A stretch of DNA of 23,285 bases from CAYSLU01 sp964431965. Lineage in GTDB: Bacteria > Verrucomicrobiota > Kiritimatiellia > CAIKKV01 > CAYSLU01. Shown piece by piece: positions 1 to 6,643 of this stretch; the first letter of the stretch is position 1, and the number at the start of each line of letters is the position of its first letter. Under the pieces are notes generated by a model. That model did not search any database. It was not told where the DNA came from and worked only from the letters and a program-made list of their open reading frames with translations. A program made the translations under genes and the position numbers. The DNA is taken from contig CAYSLU010000087.1 of NCBI GenBank assembly GCA_964431965.1, positions 1 to 23,285 on the forward strand, written 5' to 3'.

Positions 1-1
1 G

Positions 2-337
2 CGCTTCCGCAGCAACGACGCCTGGGGCGCCAACTTCATGAACATGTTCGGCTTCGTCGAGTTCAACCGCGCGGTGGTCGCCGCGGAGGTGGAGCGGCGG
101 AGCGGGCGTCCGGTGAAGCTCGGGCGCCTGAACTGGCAGGCCGACTCGTACCACATCTACGGCAAGGATATCGAGACGGCTCGGCAGCGCCTGTTCGACC
201 GGCTGGGCCAGACGGCGTTCGAGGATCGGGTCTACAACCTGTCCGATCCCGCGATTCGCGAGATCTACGACGAGGCGGAGCGGACGGTGCGGGACAAGAT
301 CCGGGCCTACGATGCGGAGCGGGGCGGCGGGCGCTAG
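2..337 (+). CDS. Thymidylate synthase-like protein, C-terminal part (5' end outside window)
   Basis: The frame is open from base 2 and encodes the last 111 residues. The segment RSNDAWGANFMN resembles the RSxD...FN region of thymidylate synthases, where the Arg and Asn contact dUMP. Further on, YHIYG fits the H-x-Y nucleotide-binding element. This family makes dTMP from dUMP with methylene-tetrahydrofolate; the catalytic Cys would lie upstream and cannot be seen. The C-terminus (ending ERGGGR) is charged and does not resemble the usual ThyA end (E. coli ends KAPVAI), which helps close the active site, so this may be a divergent subfamily or a related pyrimidine-modifying enzyme. The TAG stop lies inside the terminal inverted repeat of the element at 331-493, so the last residues may have been changed by that insertion. 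The family assignment is fairly secure, the exact activity less so. Confidence 0.72.
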   Translation, partial: RFRSNDAWGANFMNMFGFVEFNRAVVAAEVERRSGRPVKLGRLNWQADSYHIYGKDIETARQRLFDRLGQTAFEDRVYNLSDPAIREIYDEAERTVRDKIRAYDAERGGGR

Positions 338-493
338 TGTGCTGTCTCGGGAATAGGCTTACAAAATGAAGGTCATCCTGAGCAAAGCGAAGGATCTCTT
401 GCCGTGCGATCAAGCCCGAGATTCCTCGCTCCACTCGGAATGACAGGCACTTGCGCGTTTTGCGTAGTCATTTGCGGGACAGCACACTAGCGC
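331..493. mobile_element. MITE-like non-coding element with terminal and internal inverted repeats
   Basis: The ends form a perfect 16-bp inverted repeat: GCGCTAGTGTGCTGTC at 331-346 and its reverse complement at 478-493. One mismatch follows and then CG again matches. Nested inside is a second, imperfect inverted repeat: 372-397 against 419-444, 19 of 26 positions matching. Those arms have the form GTCATCCTGAGC...AAGGATCT and GTCATTCCGAGT...GGAATCT. No open frame of note is present. The compact size (about 160 bp), the terminal repeats and the lack of a gene fit a miniature inverted-repeat transposable element mobilised in trans. The flanks continue the palindrome (CTAG at both ends), so a target-site duplication cannot be separated from the terminal repeat. 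The left end supplies the stop codon of the upstream gene. No transposase is visible in this window. Confidence 0.6.
372..444. repeat. Internal imperfect inverted repeat (hairpin) inside the MITE-like element
   Basis: The arms at 372-397 and 419-444 face each other across a 21-base spacer and could fold as a long stem-loop in either transcript. I recall similar GTCATCCTGAGC...AAGGATC sequences as dispersed repeats in other bacterial genomes, but could not check this here. Confidence 0.6.
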
Positions 494-658
494 GCTGACT
501 CGTGAACGGCCGCTCAAGATGCGGGGCCATCCCGGGGAGCGGTGCGAAAGATCGCGCGCCGTGCGATCCGGCGCGGGCTTCTGCGCTGCGCTCGCCTGGA
601 CGAGCACGGTCGGGCTCTTGTGCAGTCGCGAGTGAGACGGAGCATCAGGCGGGACAAC
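494..658. other. Non-coding leader upstream of apgM
   Basis: This stretch between the MITE-like element and the apgM ribosome-binding site keeps the apgM frame open back to an ATG at 542, but the translation is Arg-rich and shows no family resemblance. A short stem, GATCGC 550-555 with GCGATC 563-568, is possible. I see no convincing promoter. It probably carries only the apgM 5' leader. Confidence 0.4.
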
Positions 659-670
659 GGAAGGCGAGCA

Positions 671-1900
671 ATGGCGGCACGGCGATCACGGACGGTCATC
701 TTTGTGGGCGACGGCATGGCGGACGAGGCGATCGCGGAGCTCGGCGGCCGGACGCCGCTGCAGTACGCCCGGACGCCGGCGATGGACGCGATCGCGCAGG
801 CGGGCCGGTCCGGCACCCTGCTGACGCTGCCGACGGGGTTCCCGACCAGCAGCGAAGTCGCCAACATGTCCGTGCTGGGGTGCGATCTGCCGACCGAGTA
901 CTGCGGCCGCGGCCCGCTGGAAGCGGCGGGGCGCAACATCCCGCTGGGGCCGGCCGATACGGCGTTCCGCCTTAACCTGGTGACGACCGAGGGCGGGATC
1001 TTGAAGGACTTCTCCGGCGGGCACGTGGCGCAGCCGGACGCCGAGGCGCTGATCGCGACGCTGCAGGAGCGGCTCGGATCGCCCGACGCCTGCCTGCGCG
1101 CAGGCGTGAGCTATCGATCCATCCTGGTGCTGCGCGGGGCCGAGTTCGGGGCGGCAGTCTCGACCGACAAGCCCGACGACAACCACGGGCAGGCCATCGC
1201 CGAGCACCTGCCGCGGGCCCGCGGGCCGGAAGGGCTGAAGACCGAGGAGGCGCTCCGGCGCATCATCCGGGAGGCGCCGGCCGTGCTCGAGGACCATCCG
1301 GTGAATCGCCGGCTGAGAGCCCAGGGGAAGCCGCCGGTTAACGGCGTGTGGCCGTGGAACGGCGGAAGGGCGGGGGCTCTGCGGAAGCTGCGTGACAAGT
1401 ACGGGATCACCGGGGCGGTCATCTCGGCTGTTGATGTGATCAACGGGCTTGGGCGCTGCCTCGGCCTGGACGTGATTGCCGTTCCGGGCGCCACGGGGTA
1501 CATCGACACCAACTATGAGGGCAAGGCGGCGGCCGCGGTCGAGGCCCTCAAGACCCGCGACTTTGTCTTCCTGCACGTCGAGGGCATCGACGAGGTGTCG
1601 CATGCCCAGAACATGCAGGAGAAGATCCGCGCGATCGAGGACTTCGATGCCCGATGCGTCCGGCTGGTACTCGACGCATGCGGCCCGGACCTGAACGTGG
1701 CCGTGCTGCCGGATCATCCGGTGCCCGTTGCGATCGGCCGGCACACGCGCACGCCCGTCCCGGTTTCCGTGCGGATGGCGGGCGTCGCGCCCGACGGAGT
1801 CGCGACATTCGACGAGATTGCCTGCCCGACGGGATCCTTGGGGGCCATGAAGGACGGCGATCTGATGAATCTGCTGCTCGGCCCGCCGCGCGTGGCGTAG
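671..1900 (+). CDS. apgM: Cofactor-independent phosphoglycerate mutase, archaeal type (ApgM)
   Basis: The 409-residue product is a 2,3-bisphosphoglycerate-independent phosphoglycerate mutase of the alkaline-phosphatase superfamily (COG3635-like). It interconverts 3- and 2-phosphoglycerate in cytosolic glycolysis. Near the start, VGDGMAD gives a metal-binding Asp. Around residues 57-70, TSSEVANMSVLGCD carries the Ser expected to be phosphorylated. TGYIDTNYEGKA, HVEGIDEVSH and LPDHPVPVAIGRHTRTPVP supply the later metal and substrate ligands. Relatives were once annotated as proposed homoserine kinases, but the motif set fits the mutase. The start at 671 is chosen because GGAAGG (659-664) lies six bases upstream and homology begins at once; the frame is open back to 542, but that part is Arg-rich and implausible. 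It converges on lolD. Confidence 0.9.
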   Translation: MAARRSRTVIFVGDGMADEAIAELGGRTPLQYARTPAMDAIAQAGRSGTLLTLPTGFPTSSEVANMSVLGCDLPTEYCGRGPLEAAGRNIPLGPADTAFRLNLVTTEGGILKDFSGGHVAQPDAEALIATLQERLGSPDACLRAGVSYRSILVLRGAEFGAAVSTDKPDDNHGQAIAEHLPRARGPEGLKTEEALRRIIREAPAVLEDHPVNRRLRAQGKPPVNGVWPWNGGRAGALRKLRDKYGITGAVISAVDVINGLGRCLGLDVIAVPGATGYIDTNYEGKAAAAVEALKTRDFVFLHVEGIDEVSHAQNMQEKIRAIEDFDARCVRLVLDACGPDLNVAVLPDHPVPVAIGRHTRTPVPVSVRMAGVAPDGVATFDEIACPTGSLGAMKDGDLMNLLLGPPRVA

Positions 1901-1979
1901 AACGGCCGCCGTGAATCGTCTGGTCCGCTGGAGCCAGCCGGCCCTGGTCGGATGAGGAACCCACCCCGCCCTACGGGCA

Positions 1980-1995
1980 CCCCTCCACGGAGGGG
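1980..1995. terminator. GC-rich stem-loop between convergent apgM and lolD
   Basis: CCCCTC (1980-1985), loop CACG, GAGGGG (1990-1995) form a six-pair stem in the 110-bp gap between two genes that end towards each other. There is no T-run on either side, so this is only a possible bidirectional terminator. It could also be a copy of a short dispersed palindrome. Confidence 0.35.
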
Positions 1996-2010
1996 ATCGC
2001 GGCCGCGTCC

Positions 2011-2703
2011 CTACTGCACGCGTCCATCGACCAAGTGGATCGTTCGGTCGCAGCGCGCGGCCACTTCCGGGTTGTGGGTGACGAGCACCAGGGTGTGTCC
2101 CCGTTCCCTGGTGAGCGCGAACAGATAGTTCAGCACCTGCAGCCCGGTGGCGGTGTCGAGATTGCCGGTAGGCTCGTCCGCCAGCACCAGATCCGGTTCG
2201 TTGATCAGCGAGCGCGCGAGGGCGGCGCGCTGCTGTTCCCCTCCGGACAGCTCGAGCGGCGTGTGGCGGGCGCGGGCGGAGAGGCCGACGGACTCGAGCA
2301 GCGCCAGGGCCCGGCGCTGCGTGTTCTCGCGGCGCTTCAGGAATCCGGGGCGGGCCATGTCCGGCAGCTCGACGTTCTCCAGGACGTCGAGCTCGGGCAG
2401 CAGATGGTAGGACTGGAAGACAAAGCCGATGGCCGTCGCCCGCAGCTCGGTCCGGTCCGCCGCCGACATCGCGAAGAGGTCGCGCCCCTGGAACGTCACG
2501 CGCCCCTCGGTGGGCTGGTCCAGCCCGCCCAGGATGTGGAGCAGTGTGCTCTTGCCGGCGCCGCTCGGACCGGTGATCGCGATGGCCTCGCCTCGCCCGA
2601 CCTCCACGGACACCCCTTTGAGCACCTCCAGCTCGGACGAGCCCATCCGGTAGCGCTTGCGGATGTCGTGGGCTGTGACCATGTTTTCGATGGGGGAGGT
2701 CAT
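2011..2703 (-). CDS. lolD: Lipoprotein-releasing ABC transporter ATP-binding subunit LolD
   Basis: The 230-residue ABC ATPase powers release of lipoproteins from the inner membrane for outer-membrane sorting. It shows Walker A GPSGAGKS (about residues 45-52), the Q-loop in FVFQSYHLLPELDVLENV, signature LSGGEQQR, Walker B LVLADEPTG and the switch His in LVTHN. The LPELDVLENVELP segment is typical of the LolD/MacB-type group. Its partner permease lies upstream on the same strand (3276-4514) but is separated by a four-helix-bundle gene. The first ATG overlaps that gene's TGA as ATGA and has no Shine-Dalgarno, so translation probably depends on coupling. An alternative ATG at 2682 (seven codons in) would not change the ATPase domain. 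A MacB-like efflux role is possible but less likely, because the adjacent permease is LolC/E type. Confidence 0.9.
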   Translation of the reverse strand: MTSPIENMVTAHDIRKRYRMGSSELEVLKGVSVEVGRGEAIAITGPSGAGKSTLLHILGGLDQPTEGRVTFQGRDLFAMSAADRTELRATAIGFVFQSYHLLPELDVLENVELPDMARPGFLKRRENTQRRALALLESVGLSARARHTPLELSGGEQQRAALARSLINEPDLVLADEPTGNLDTATGLQVLNYLFALTRERGHTLVLVTHNPEVAARCDRTIHLVDGRVQ

Positions 2704-3218
2704 GAGCGAAGGGGAAAGGGTTCGGGGTTCGGGGTTCGGGGCTCGGAGGCATGCGGCGGTGCTTCGGGTTCGGGAAAGCCACGGGGGGACGATCCGTAGT
2801 CCTCGCCGTCCTCTCGGACGGCGGAGCGGGGCCAGCGGCGGTCGGGCTCGGGCAGTTGCTTCTCAAGCGTTCGCTCCATGCCGTTCAGCATCCGGATGCA
2901 CTCCTGGTACCGCGCCCGGTACTCCTCGTAGGTCGCCTGTGATTCGTATCCCTTCAGACGGGCCATGTAGAGGTGGTGCACGGTCTCCGCTGCTTCGCCG
3001 CGACTCCGGTTGACGCCTTCGATTTTGTTTCGGACATGGCGATCATCGTACTTTTCGGCAATCTGTGCCGGTGCGCTGTTCGATGAGCGTCTGGCTTGGC
3101 TACCCAGTTCATACCGTTCCCCGGCCGGCCAGCGATGGGTGCAGTCGCTCACCGCAATGTGAAGCCGGCAGAGCTTCTCGTAGACCACCAAGTCCTCTAG
3201 TCGCTTGTACGTGTCCAT
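2700..3218 (-). CDS. Four-helix bundle protein (S23 / 23S rRNA intervening-sequence protein family)
   Basis: The 172-residue product begins MDTYKRLEDLVVYEKLCRLH, a typical start for the family also called S23 or IVP, which includes the Avd accessory proteins of diversity-generating retroelements. Family members are basic helical bundles thought to bind nucleic acid; most have no known function. Residues 1 to about 122 cover the usual domain. The remaining 50 or so are Pro/Glu/Arg-rich (for example EPRTPNPEPFP) and are translated from the TTCGGGG heptamer array at 2718-2746, so they look like read-through of repeat DNA. The gene sits between lolC/E and lolD, its TGA overlaps the lolD ATG, and a TTCAGGG-type array lies upstream. 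A G-rich run (G8 opposite 3223-3230) sits just before the ATG and may serve as the ribosome-binding site. No reverse transcriptase is present, so a DGR role is unlikely here. Confidence 0.8.
   Translation of the reverse strand: MDTYKRLEDLVVYEKLCRLHIAVSDCTHRWPAGERYELGSQARRSSNSAPAQIAEKYDDRHVRNKIEGVNRSRGEAAETVHHLYMARLKGYESQATYEEYRARYQECIRMLNGMERTLEKQLPEPDRRWPRSAVREDGEDYGSSPRGFPEPEAPPHASEPRTPNPEPFPLRS
2718..2746 (+). repeat. Heptamer array TTCGGGG downstream of the four-helix-bundle gene
   Basis: Three exact tandem copies of TTCGGGG at 2721-2741 are preceded by GGG and followed by a degenerate CTCGG; a further TTCGGGTTCGGG lies at 2763-2774. The array is inside the 3' end of the four-helix-bundle reading frame. 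Read on the plus strand it has the same 5'-TTCRGGG-3' form as the reverse complement of the array at 3234-3274, so the two arrays are in inverted orientation around the gene. Confidence 0.85.
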
Positions 3219-3233
3219 GGCACCCCCCCCGCT

Positions 3234-3274
3234 CCCTGAACCCTGAACCCTGAACCCTGATCCCTGATCCCTGA
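3234..3274 (-). repeat. Heptamer array CCCTGAW upstream of the four-helix-bundle gene
   Basis: There are six tandem copies: CCCTGAA at 3234, 3241 and 3248, CCCTGAT at 3255 and 3262, and a last CCCTGA at 3269-3274. On the minus strand, the coding strand here, this reads as TTCAGGG/ATCAGGG repeats. The array fills the gap between the lolC/E stop and the four-helix-bundle start. With 2718-2746 it forms inverted flanks of a 570-bp unit. Confidence 0.9.
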
Positions 3275-3275
3275 C

Positions 3276-4514
3276 CTACTCATGCCTCAGCGCCTGCACG
3301 GGGTCCATGCGGGCGGCCCGGTAGGCCGGGATCATGCCGGCGAGCGTGCAGATGGCGATCACGGAAACGGCGACGATCGCCACATCGGCGACGGCGGTTC
3401 GCGCGGGGATTTCGCTGAGGTGGTACAGCTCCTTCGGGAAGAGCTCCATGCTGAACGTGTCGGACAGCCAGCGCATGAGGTCGTTCCGGTAGCGCAGCAC
3501 GAGCAGCCCGGCGAGGATGCCGGCCGTGGTACCGATCATCCCCTCGATCCATCCGAGCCAGAGGAAGATGCGCATGATGCTGCCGGACTGGAAGCCGACG
3601 GACTTGAGCAGGCCGATCTCCCGAGTCTTGTTGACGGTGACCGTGATCAGGGTGTTCGTGATGCCGAACGCGGCGACGATCGTGATGAAGATCAGGAGGA
3701 AGAACATCATGTTCTTCTCCACCCGGAGCGCGCCGAAGAGCTGCTGGTTCTGCTCCATCCACGTGCGCACCGAGTAGCGGGGGCCGATGGCGGTCTCGAT
3801 GCGGCGCGCGGCAGCCGGCGCCTGGTACGGATCCTCGATCATCACTTTCAGGGCCTGGGCCCCGGCCTCGAGGTCGAACAGCTCGCGGGCGGTGTCGAGC
3901 GCGCAGAGGATGAACCCAGAGTCGTATTCCCACATTCCGACCTGGAAGATGCCGCGCACGGTGTACTCCTCGGGCAGGCGGATCTCGTCGCGCGCCATGA
4001 AGCTCTTCGGCGAGTTCACCAGGATGGCGTCCCCGACGCCCACGCGCATGCGCGACGCGAGGTCCGCTCCGAGCACCACGCCTCCGTGGGACAGGTCGAA
4101 CGCGCCGGCCTGCATCGCGTCCGGAATCCGGCTGACGCTCCGCTCGCGGGCCGGATCGACGCCGCGAAGGATCGGCGTGTAGATCTGGCCCGCCTGCTGG
4201 ACCACGACGGGCCCCTGGATGAAGGGGCCGACGCCGCGCACGCCGCGCACGCGGCCGACCGCGGCCGCCACGGCAGCGGGCTCCGCGATCGGCTCCCGGG
4301 CCAGGACGGTCAGGTGGGCGTCGAAGTCCAGGATCTTCTCGCGCCACATGTCGTCGAACCCGCTCATGACGGACAGGACGATGACCAGCACCGCGACCCC
4401 GAGCATCACGCCGAGGATCGAGATGATGGTGATGACGGAGAAGTACGAGCGCTTGGGCTTCAGGTACTTCAGCGCCAGGAATAGGGAGAAGGGCAGGGGC
4501 ATGGGGCGCGGCAT
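3276..4514 (-). CDS. lolC: Lipoprotein-releasing ABC transporter permease (LolC/LolE family)
   Basis: The 412-residue inner-membrane protein has the LolC/E layout. TM1 lies around residues 25-50 (VITIISILGVMLGVAVLVIV) and is followed by a large periplasmic domain to about residue 265. Three C-terminal TM segments (about 269-293, 315-340 and 372-395) form an FtsX-like unit with the conserved KTREIGLLKSVG coupling region and the ending PAYRAARMDPVQALRHE. It should pair with LolD to extract lipoproteins from the inner membrane. Only one permease gene is visible, so it may act as a homodimer (LolF-like) or have a second partner elsewhere. The start lies 12 bp after the lysS stop, suggesting co-transcription with lysS. 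A second ATG four codons in is an equally possible start. Confidence 0.9.
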   Translation of the reverse strand: MPRPMPLPFSLFLALKYLKPKRSYFSVITIISILGVMLGVAVLVIVLSVMSGFDDMWREKILDFDAHLTVLAREPIAEPAAVAAAVGRVRGVRGVGPFIQGPVVVQQAGQIYTPILRGVDPARERSVSRIPDAMQAGAFDLSHGGVVLGADLASRMRVGVGDAILVNSPKSFMARDEIRLPEEYTVRGIFQVGMWEYDSGFILCALDTARELFDLEAGAQALKVMIEDPYQAPAAARRIETAIGPRYSVRTWMEQNQQLFGALRVEKNMMFFLLIFITIVAAFGITNTLITVTVNKTREIGLLKSVGFQSGSIMRIFLWLGWIEGMIGTTAGILAGLLVLRYRNDLMRWLSDTFSMELFPKELYHLSEIPARTAVADVAIVAVSVIAICTLAGMIPAYRAARMDPVQALRHE

Positions 4515-4526
4515 CCGCGGAACGGG

Positions 4527-5978
4527 CTATTCGGCGCCTTCCCTGCGGGGGCGCAGTTGCGGAAACAGGATGACGTCGCGGATCGCATCGACTCCCGCGA
4601 GCGTCATGACCAGGCGGTCGATGCCGACTCCCATTCCGCCGGCCGGCGGCATGCCGTGCTCGAGCGCGGCCAGGAAATCCTCGTCCATCCTGCCGGCCTC
4701 CGGATCCGTCTGGGCCTCGAACCGCGCGCGCTGGTCGAGCGGGTCATTCAGCTCCGAGTAGCCCGGGGCGACTTCCTTGCCGCCGATCACGAGCTCGAAC
4801 ACGTCCACGACCGACGGATCGTCGGCGCACTTCTTGGCCAGCGGCACGAGCGCCGAGGGGAGCCGGGTGACGAATGTGGGGTTCTGGAGCGTCCGCTCGA
4901 TCGCCTTCTCGTACACCTCGTGCGTGATCTCGGCGTGGCTCCAGCCCGGCGCGATGGCGAGCCCGATCGCCTCGGCCCGGGCCTTGGCTTCGGGGACCGG
5001 CAGATCGTACCAGCCCGATCCCATCTTCTCCAGGATCAGGTCCCGGTACGTCACCTCGCGCCAGGGCGGCGTCAGGTCGATCGCGCTGTCGCCCTCGCCG
5101 CAGCGGAGCGAGCCGAACACGGTCCGGGCGACATGGGGGATCATGTCCTGCACCAGCGCCTTCATGGTCTGGACGTCGCCGTAGGCCTCATATACCTCCA
5201 GCATCGTGAACTCCGGGTTGTGCGTGCGGGAGAGCCCCTCGTTCCGGAAGTTGCGGTTCAGCTCGAAGACCTTGTCGAATCCGCCGACGAGGAGGCGCTT
5301 GAGGTAGAGCTCGGGCGCGATGCGCAGGTACATGGTCGCGTCGAGCGCGGCGTAGTGCGTGGCAAACGGCCGCGCGGCGGCGCCGCCCGCGAGCGGCTGC
5401 ATCATCGGGGTTTCCACCTCGGAGAATGCGCGCTCGCCCAGGAAGCGGCGGATCTCCTCGATGGTGCGGATGCGCTTGTTGAAGATCTCGCGCACCTCCG
5501 GATTGGCGACCAGGTCGAGGTAGCGCTGCCGGTAGCGGGCTTCGACGTCGCGGAGGCCGTGCCACTTCTCGGGCAGGGCGAGCAGGGCTTTGGAGAGCAT
5601 GGTCCACCGCTCGATCTTGAGCGTGAGCTCGCCGGTCCGGGTCGTGAAGAGGGTGCCTTCGACGCCGATGTGGTCGCCCACGTCGAGCAGCTTGAACGCC
5701 TCGAACGCGGAGTCGCCGATCGCGTTCTTCTGTGCGTACACCTGGAATCGGTCGGACCCGTCGCGCAGGTCGGCGAAGATGCTCTTGCCCATGTCGCGGA
5801 CGAGGACGAGGCGCCCGGCCAGGGCGGCGGGCGCGTTTTCCTGGAAGGCCGCGCGGGTCTCCGCCAGGCGGCCGGTGCGGCGGAAGGCGCGGCCGTAGGG
5901 CGCGTAGCCGAGCGCCTCCAGGCGGCGCATATTCTCGATGCGCTGAGCGCGGATTTCGTTCTGGTCGAGGTCAGCCAT
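4527..5978 (-). CDS. lysS: Lysyl-tRNA synthetase, class II
   Basis: The 483-residue enzyme charges tRNA-Lys. An N-terminal OB-fold anticodon-binding domain occupies about residues 60-150 (GRLVLVRDMGKSIFADLRDG...). The class II catalytic core follows, with motif 2 FRNEGLSRTHNPEFTMLE at about 244-261 and motif 3 GGMGVGIDRLVMTLAG at about 447-462. The length is close to the bacterial norm (about 500). The start at 5978 is preferred over upstream starts because MADLDQNEIRAQRIENMRRLEALG fits the family N-terminus and AAGGAG lies about ten bases upstream on the minus strand; the extra 20 residues of the longer frame are unrelated. The gene leads a minus-strand group with the Lol genes, and a PUR-domain gene lies 180 bp upstream. 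Confidence 0.95.
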   Translation of the reverse strand: MADLDQNEIRAQRIENMRRLEALGYAPYGRAFRRTGRLAETRAAFQENAPAALAGRLVLVRDMGKSIFADLRDGSDRFQVYAQKNAIGDSAFEAFKLLDVGDHIGVEGTLFTTRTGELTLKIERWTMLSKALLALPEKWHGLRDVEARYRQRYLDLVANPEVREIFNKRIRTIEEIRRFLGERAFSEVETPMMQPLAGGAAARPFATHYAALDATMYLRIAPELYLKRLLVGGFDKVFELNRNFRNEGLSRTHNPEFTMLEVYEAYGDVQTMKALVQDMIPHVARTVFGSLRCGEGDSAIDLTPPWREVTYRDLILEKMGSGWYDLPVPEAKARAEAIGLAIAPGWSHAEITHEVYEKAIERTLQNPTFVTRLPSALVPLAKKCADDPSVVDVFELVIGGKEVAPGYSELNDPLDQRARFEAQTDPEAGRMDEDFLAALEHGMPPAGGMGVGIDRLVMTLAGVDAIRDVILFPQLRPRREGAE

Positions 5979-6040
5979 CGCGGGTTCGCTCCTTCGCTGT
6001 CCGGTCCGTCCGGCGCAGCGGGCAGCATATTGCACCACCG

Positions 6041-6060
6041 CCCGCCTTCAGGCAAGCGGG
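6041..6060. terminator. Weak hairpin between the PUR-domain gene and lysS
   Basis: CCCG, a bulged C, CTT, loop CAGGC, AAG, CGGG can fold into a short stem in the 180-bp gap between the PUR-domain gene and lysS. There is no T-run. It may attenuate transcription from upstream or be a small dispersed palindrome. The rest of the gap holds nothing I can name; a candidate minus-strand promoter near 6020-6060 is too weak to call. Confidence 0.25.
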
Positions 6061-6158
6061 ATGACGGGGGCGATCGGCGTGCGCATTGGGAATCTGTCCG
6101 GTCTGTGGTTCGTATCGGGCCGGTCCCGTGGACGGCCGGGTCGCTCGTGCCGGGGCGC

Positions 6159-6428
6159 CTATCCGGCCGCCTCATCCCTGGCGACCATTTCAGAGAGGGC
6201 GTCCCGCAGCTGCGACAAGCCCGCCGACGGCAGGATGATCGCGTCCCGGTGGTTGCTCAGGCTCTCCGTGATCCGCAGGTACCGACCCTGCGTGTTCTGG
6301 CGGAGCGATACTTCGATCAGTTTCCGTTCAACGTGGAAGGCGATGTTGTGGATGACGCTGTCAGCTATCACGGTACCTCGCTCACCGCTACCTTGGTTTC
6401 CTGGTCGGCTTACTTCAGACTCATGCAT
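6159..6428 (-). CDS. PUR-domain (PurA-like) small nucleic-acid-binding protein
   Basis: The 89-residue product contains, from about residue 27, IAFHVERKLIEVSLRQNTQG followed by RYLRITES, a short linker, RDAIILPSAGLSQLRDALSEM. This beta-strand pattern, with RGRFLRIxE-like and I(I/L)(V/L)P(A/S)xGL elements, matches single bacterial PUR repeats (DUF3276/PurA type), which bind single-stranded DNA or RNA. The function in this phylum is unknown. The ATG at 6428 has no Shine-Dalgarno, and a TATCAT box lies only two bases upstream, so the real start may be the in-frame GTG at 6371. That start would give about 70 residues and keep the whole domain. Residues 1-20 are Gly/Ser/Arg-rich and look unstructured. 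It lies upstream of lysS on the same strand and diverges from the secreted-protein gene at 6644. Confidence 0.72.
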   Translation of the reverse strand: MHESEVSRPGNQGSGERGTVIADSVIHNIAFHVERKLIEVSLRQNTQGRYLRITESLSNHRDAIILPSAGLSQLRDALSEMVARDEAAG

Positions 6429-6643
6429 CAATGATAACAGCGCGATGGCGGGGACGGGAAGCGCGACTGCGGATGCCGATGCCGGCGAATTCTTCGGAAG
6501 CAGCCGCTTGCCATTGGCGCCGAAAGGGCTACTCTCGACGTGAGACTGAACAGCCGCACGGCCACGCCGTCCCGATCTGCCGGGCCGCGAGCGGGCGCGC
6601 AGCGGCGGACGGGAGGGAACTCCCGGTGGGAGCGCGTACCGGT
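6429..6643. other. Divergent intergenic region
   Basis: The 215 bp between the PUR-domain gene (minus) and the glycine-rich protein gene (plus) must hold promoters for both. On the minus strand TATCAT (6431-6436) could be a -10 box, but no good -35 is seen. On the plus strand I found no convincing promoter. The plus-strand frame stays open through here to 6431, but the translation is not protein-like. Confidence 0.35.

Noticed and set aside
686..2866. Minus-strand open frame of 726 residues across apgM and lolD
   Set aside because: The translation is Arg/Pro/Gly-rich with no family signal. It is antisense to apgM and out of frame with lolD, as expected at high GC.
2700..3218. Diversity-generating retroelement accessory gene (Avd)
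   Set aside because: The protein belongs to the broader family, but no reverse transcriptase, template repeat or variable repeat is present in the window.
3223..3230. C8 (G8 on the coding strand) run before the four-helix-bundle start as a phase-variation tract
   Set aside because: One eight-base run is common at this GC content. Nothing shows length variation, and it may simply serve as the ribosome-binding site.
3282..4484. Plus-strand open frame of 400 residues
   Set aside because: It is antisense to the LolC/E permease, and its Asp/His-rich composition is a mirror of membrane-protein codons.
4557..6434. Plus-strand open frame of 625 residues
   Set aside because: It is antisense to lysS and the PUR-domain gene, has His/Arg/Val-biased composition and shows no motifs.
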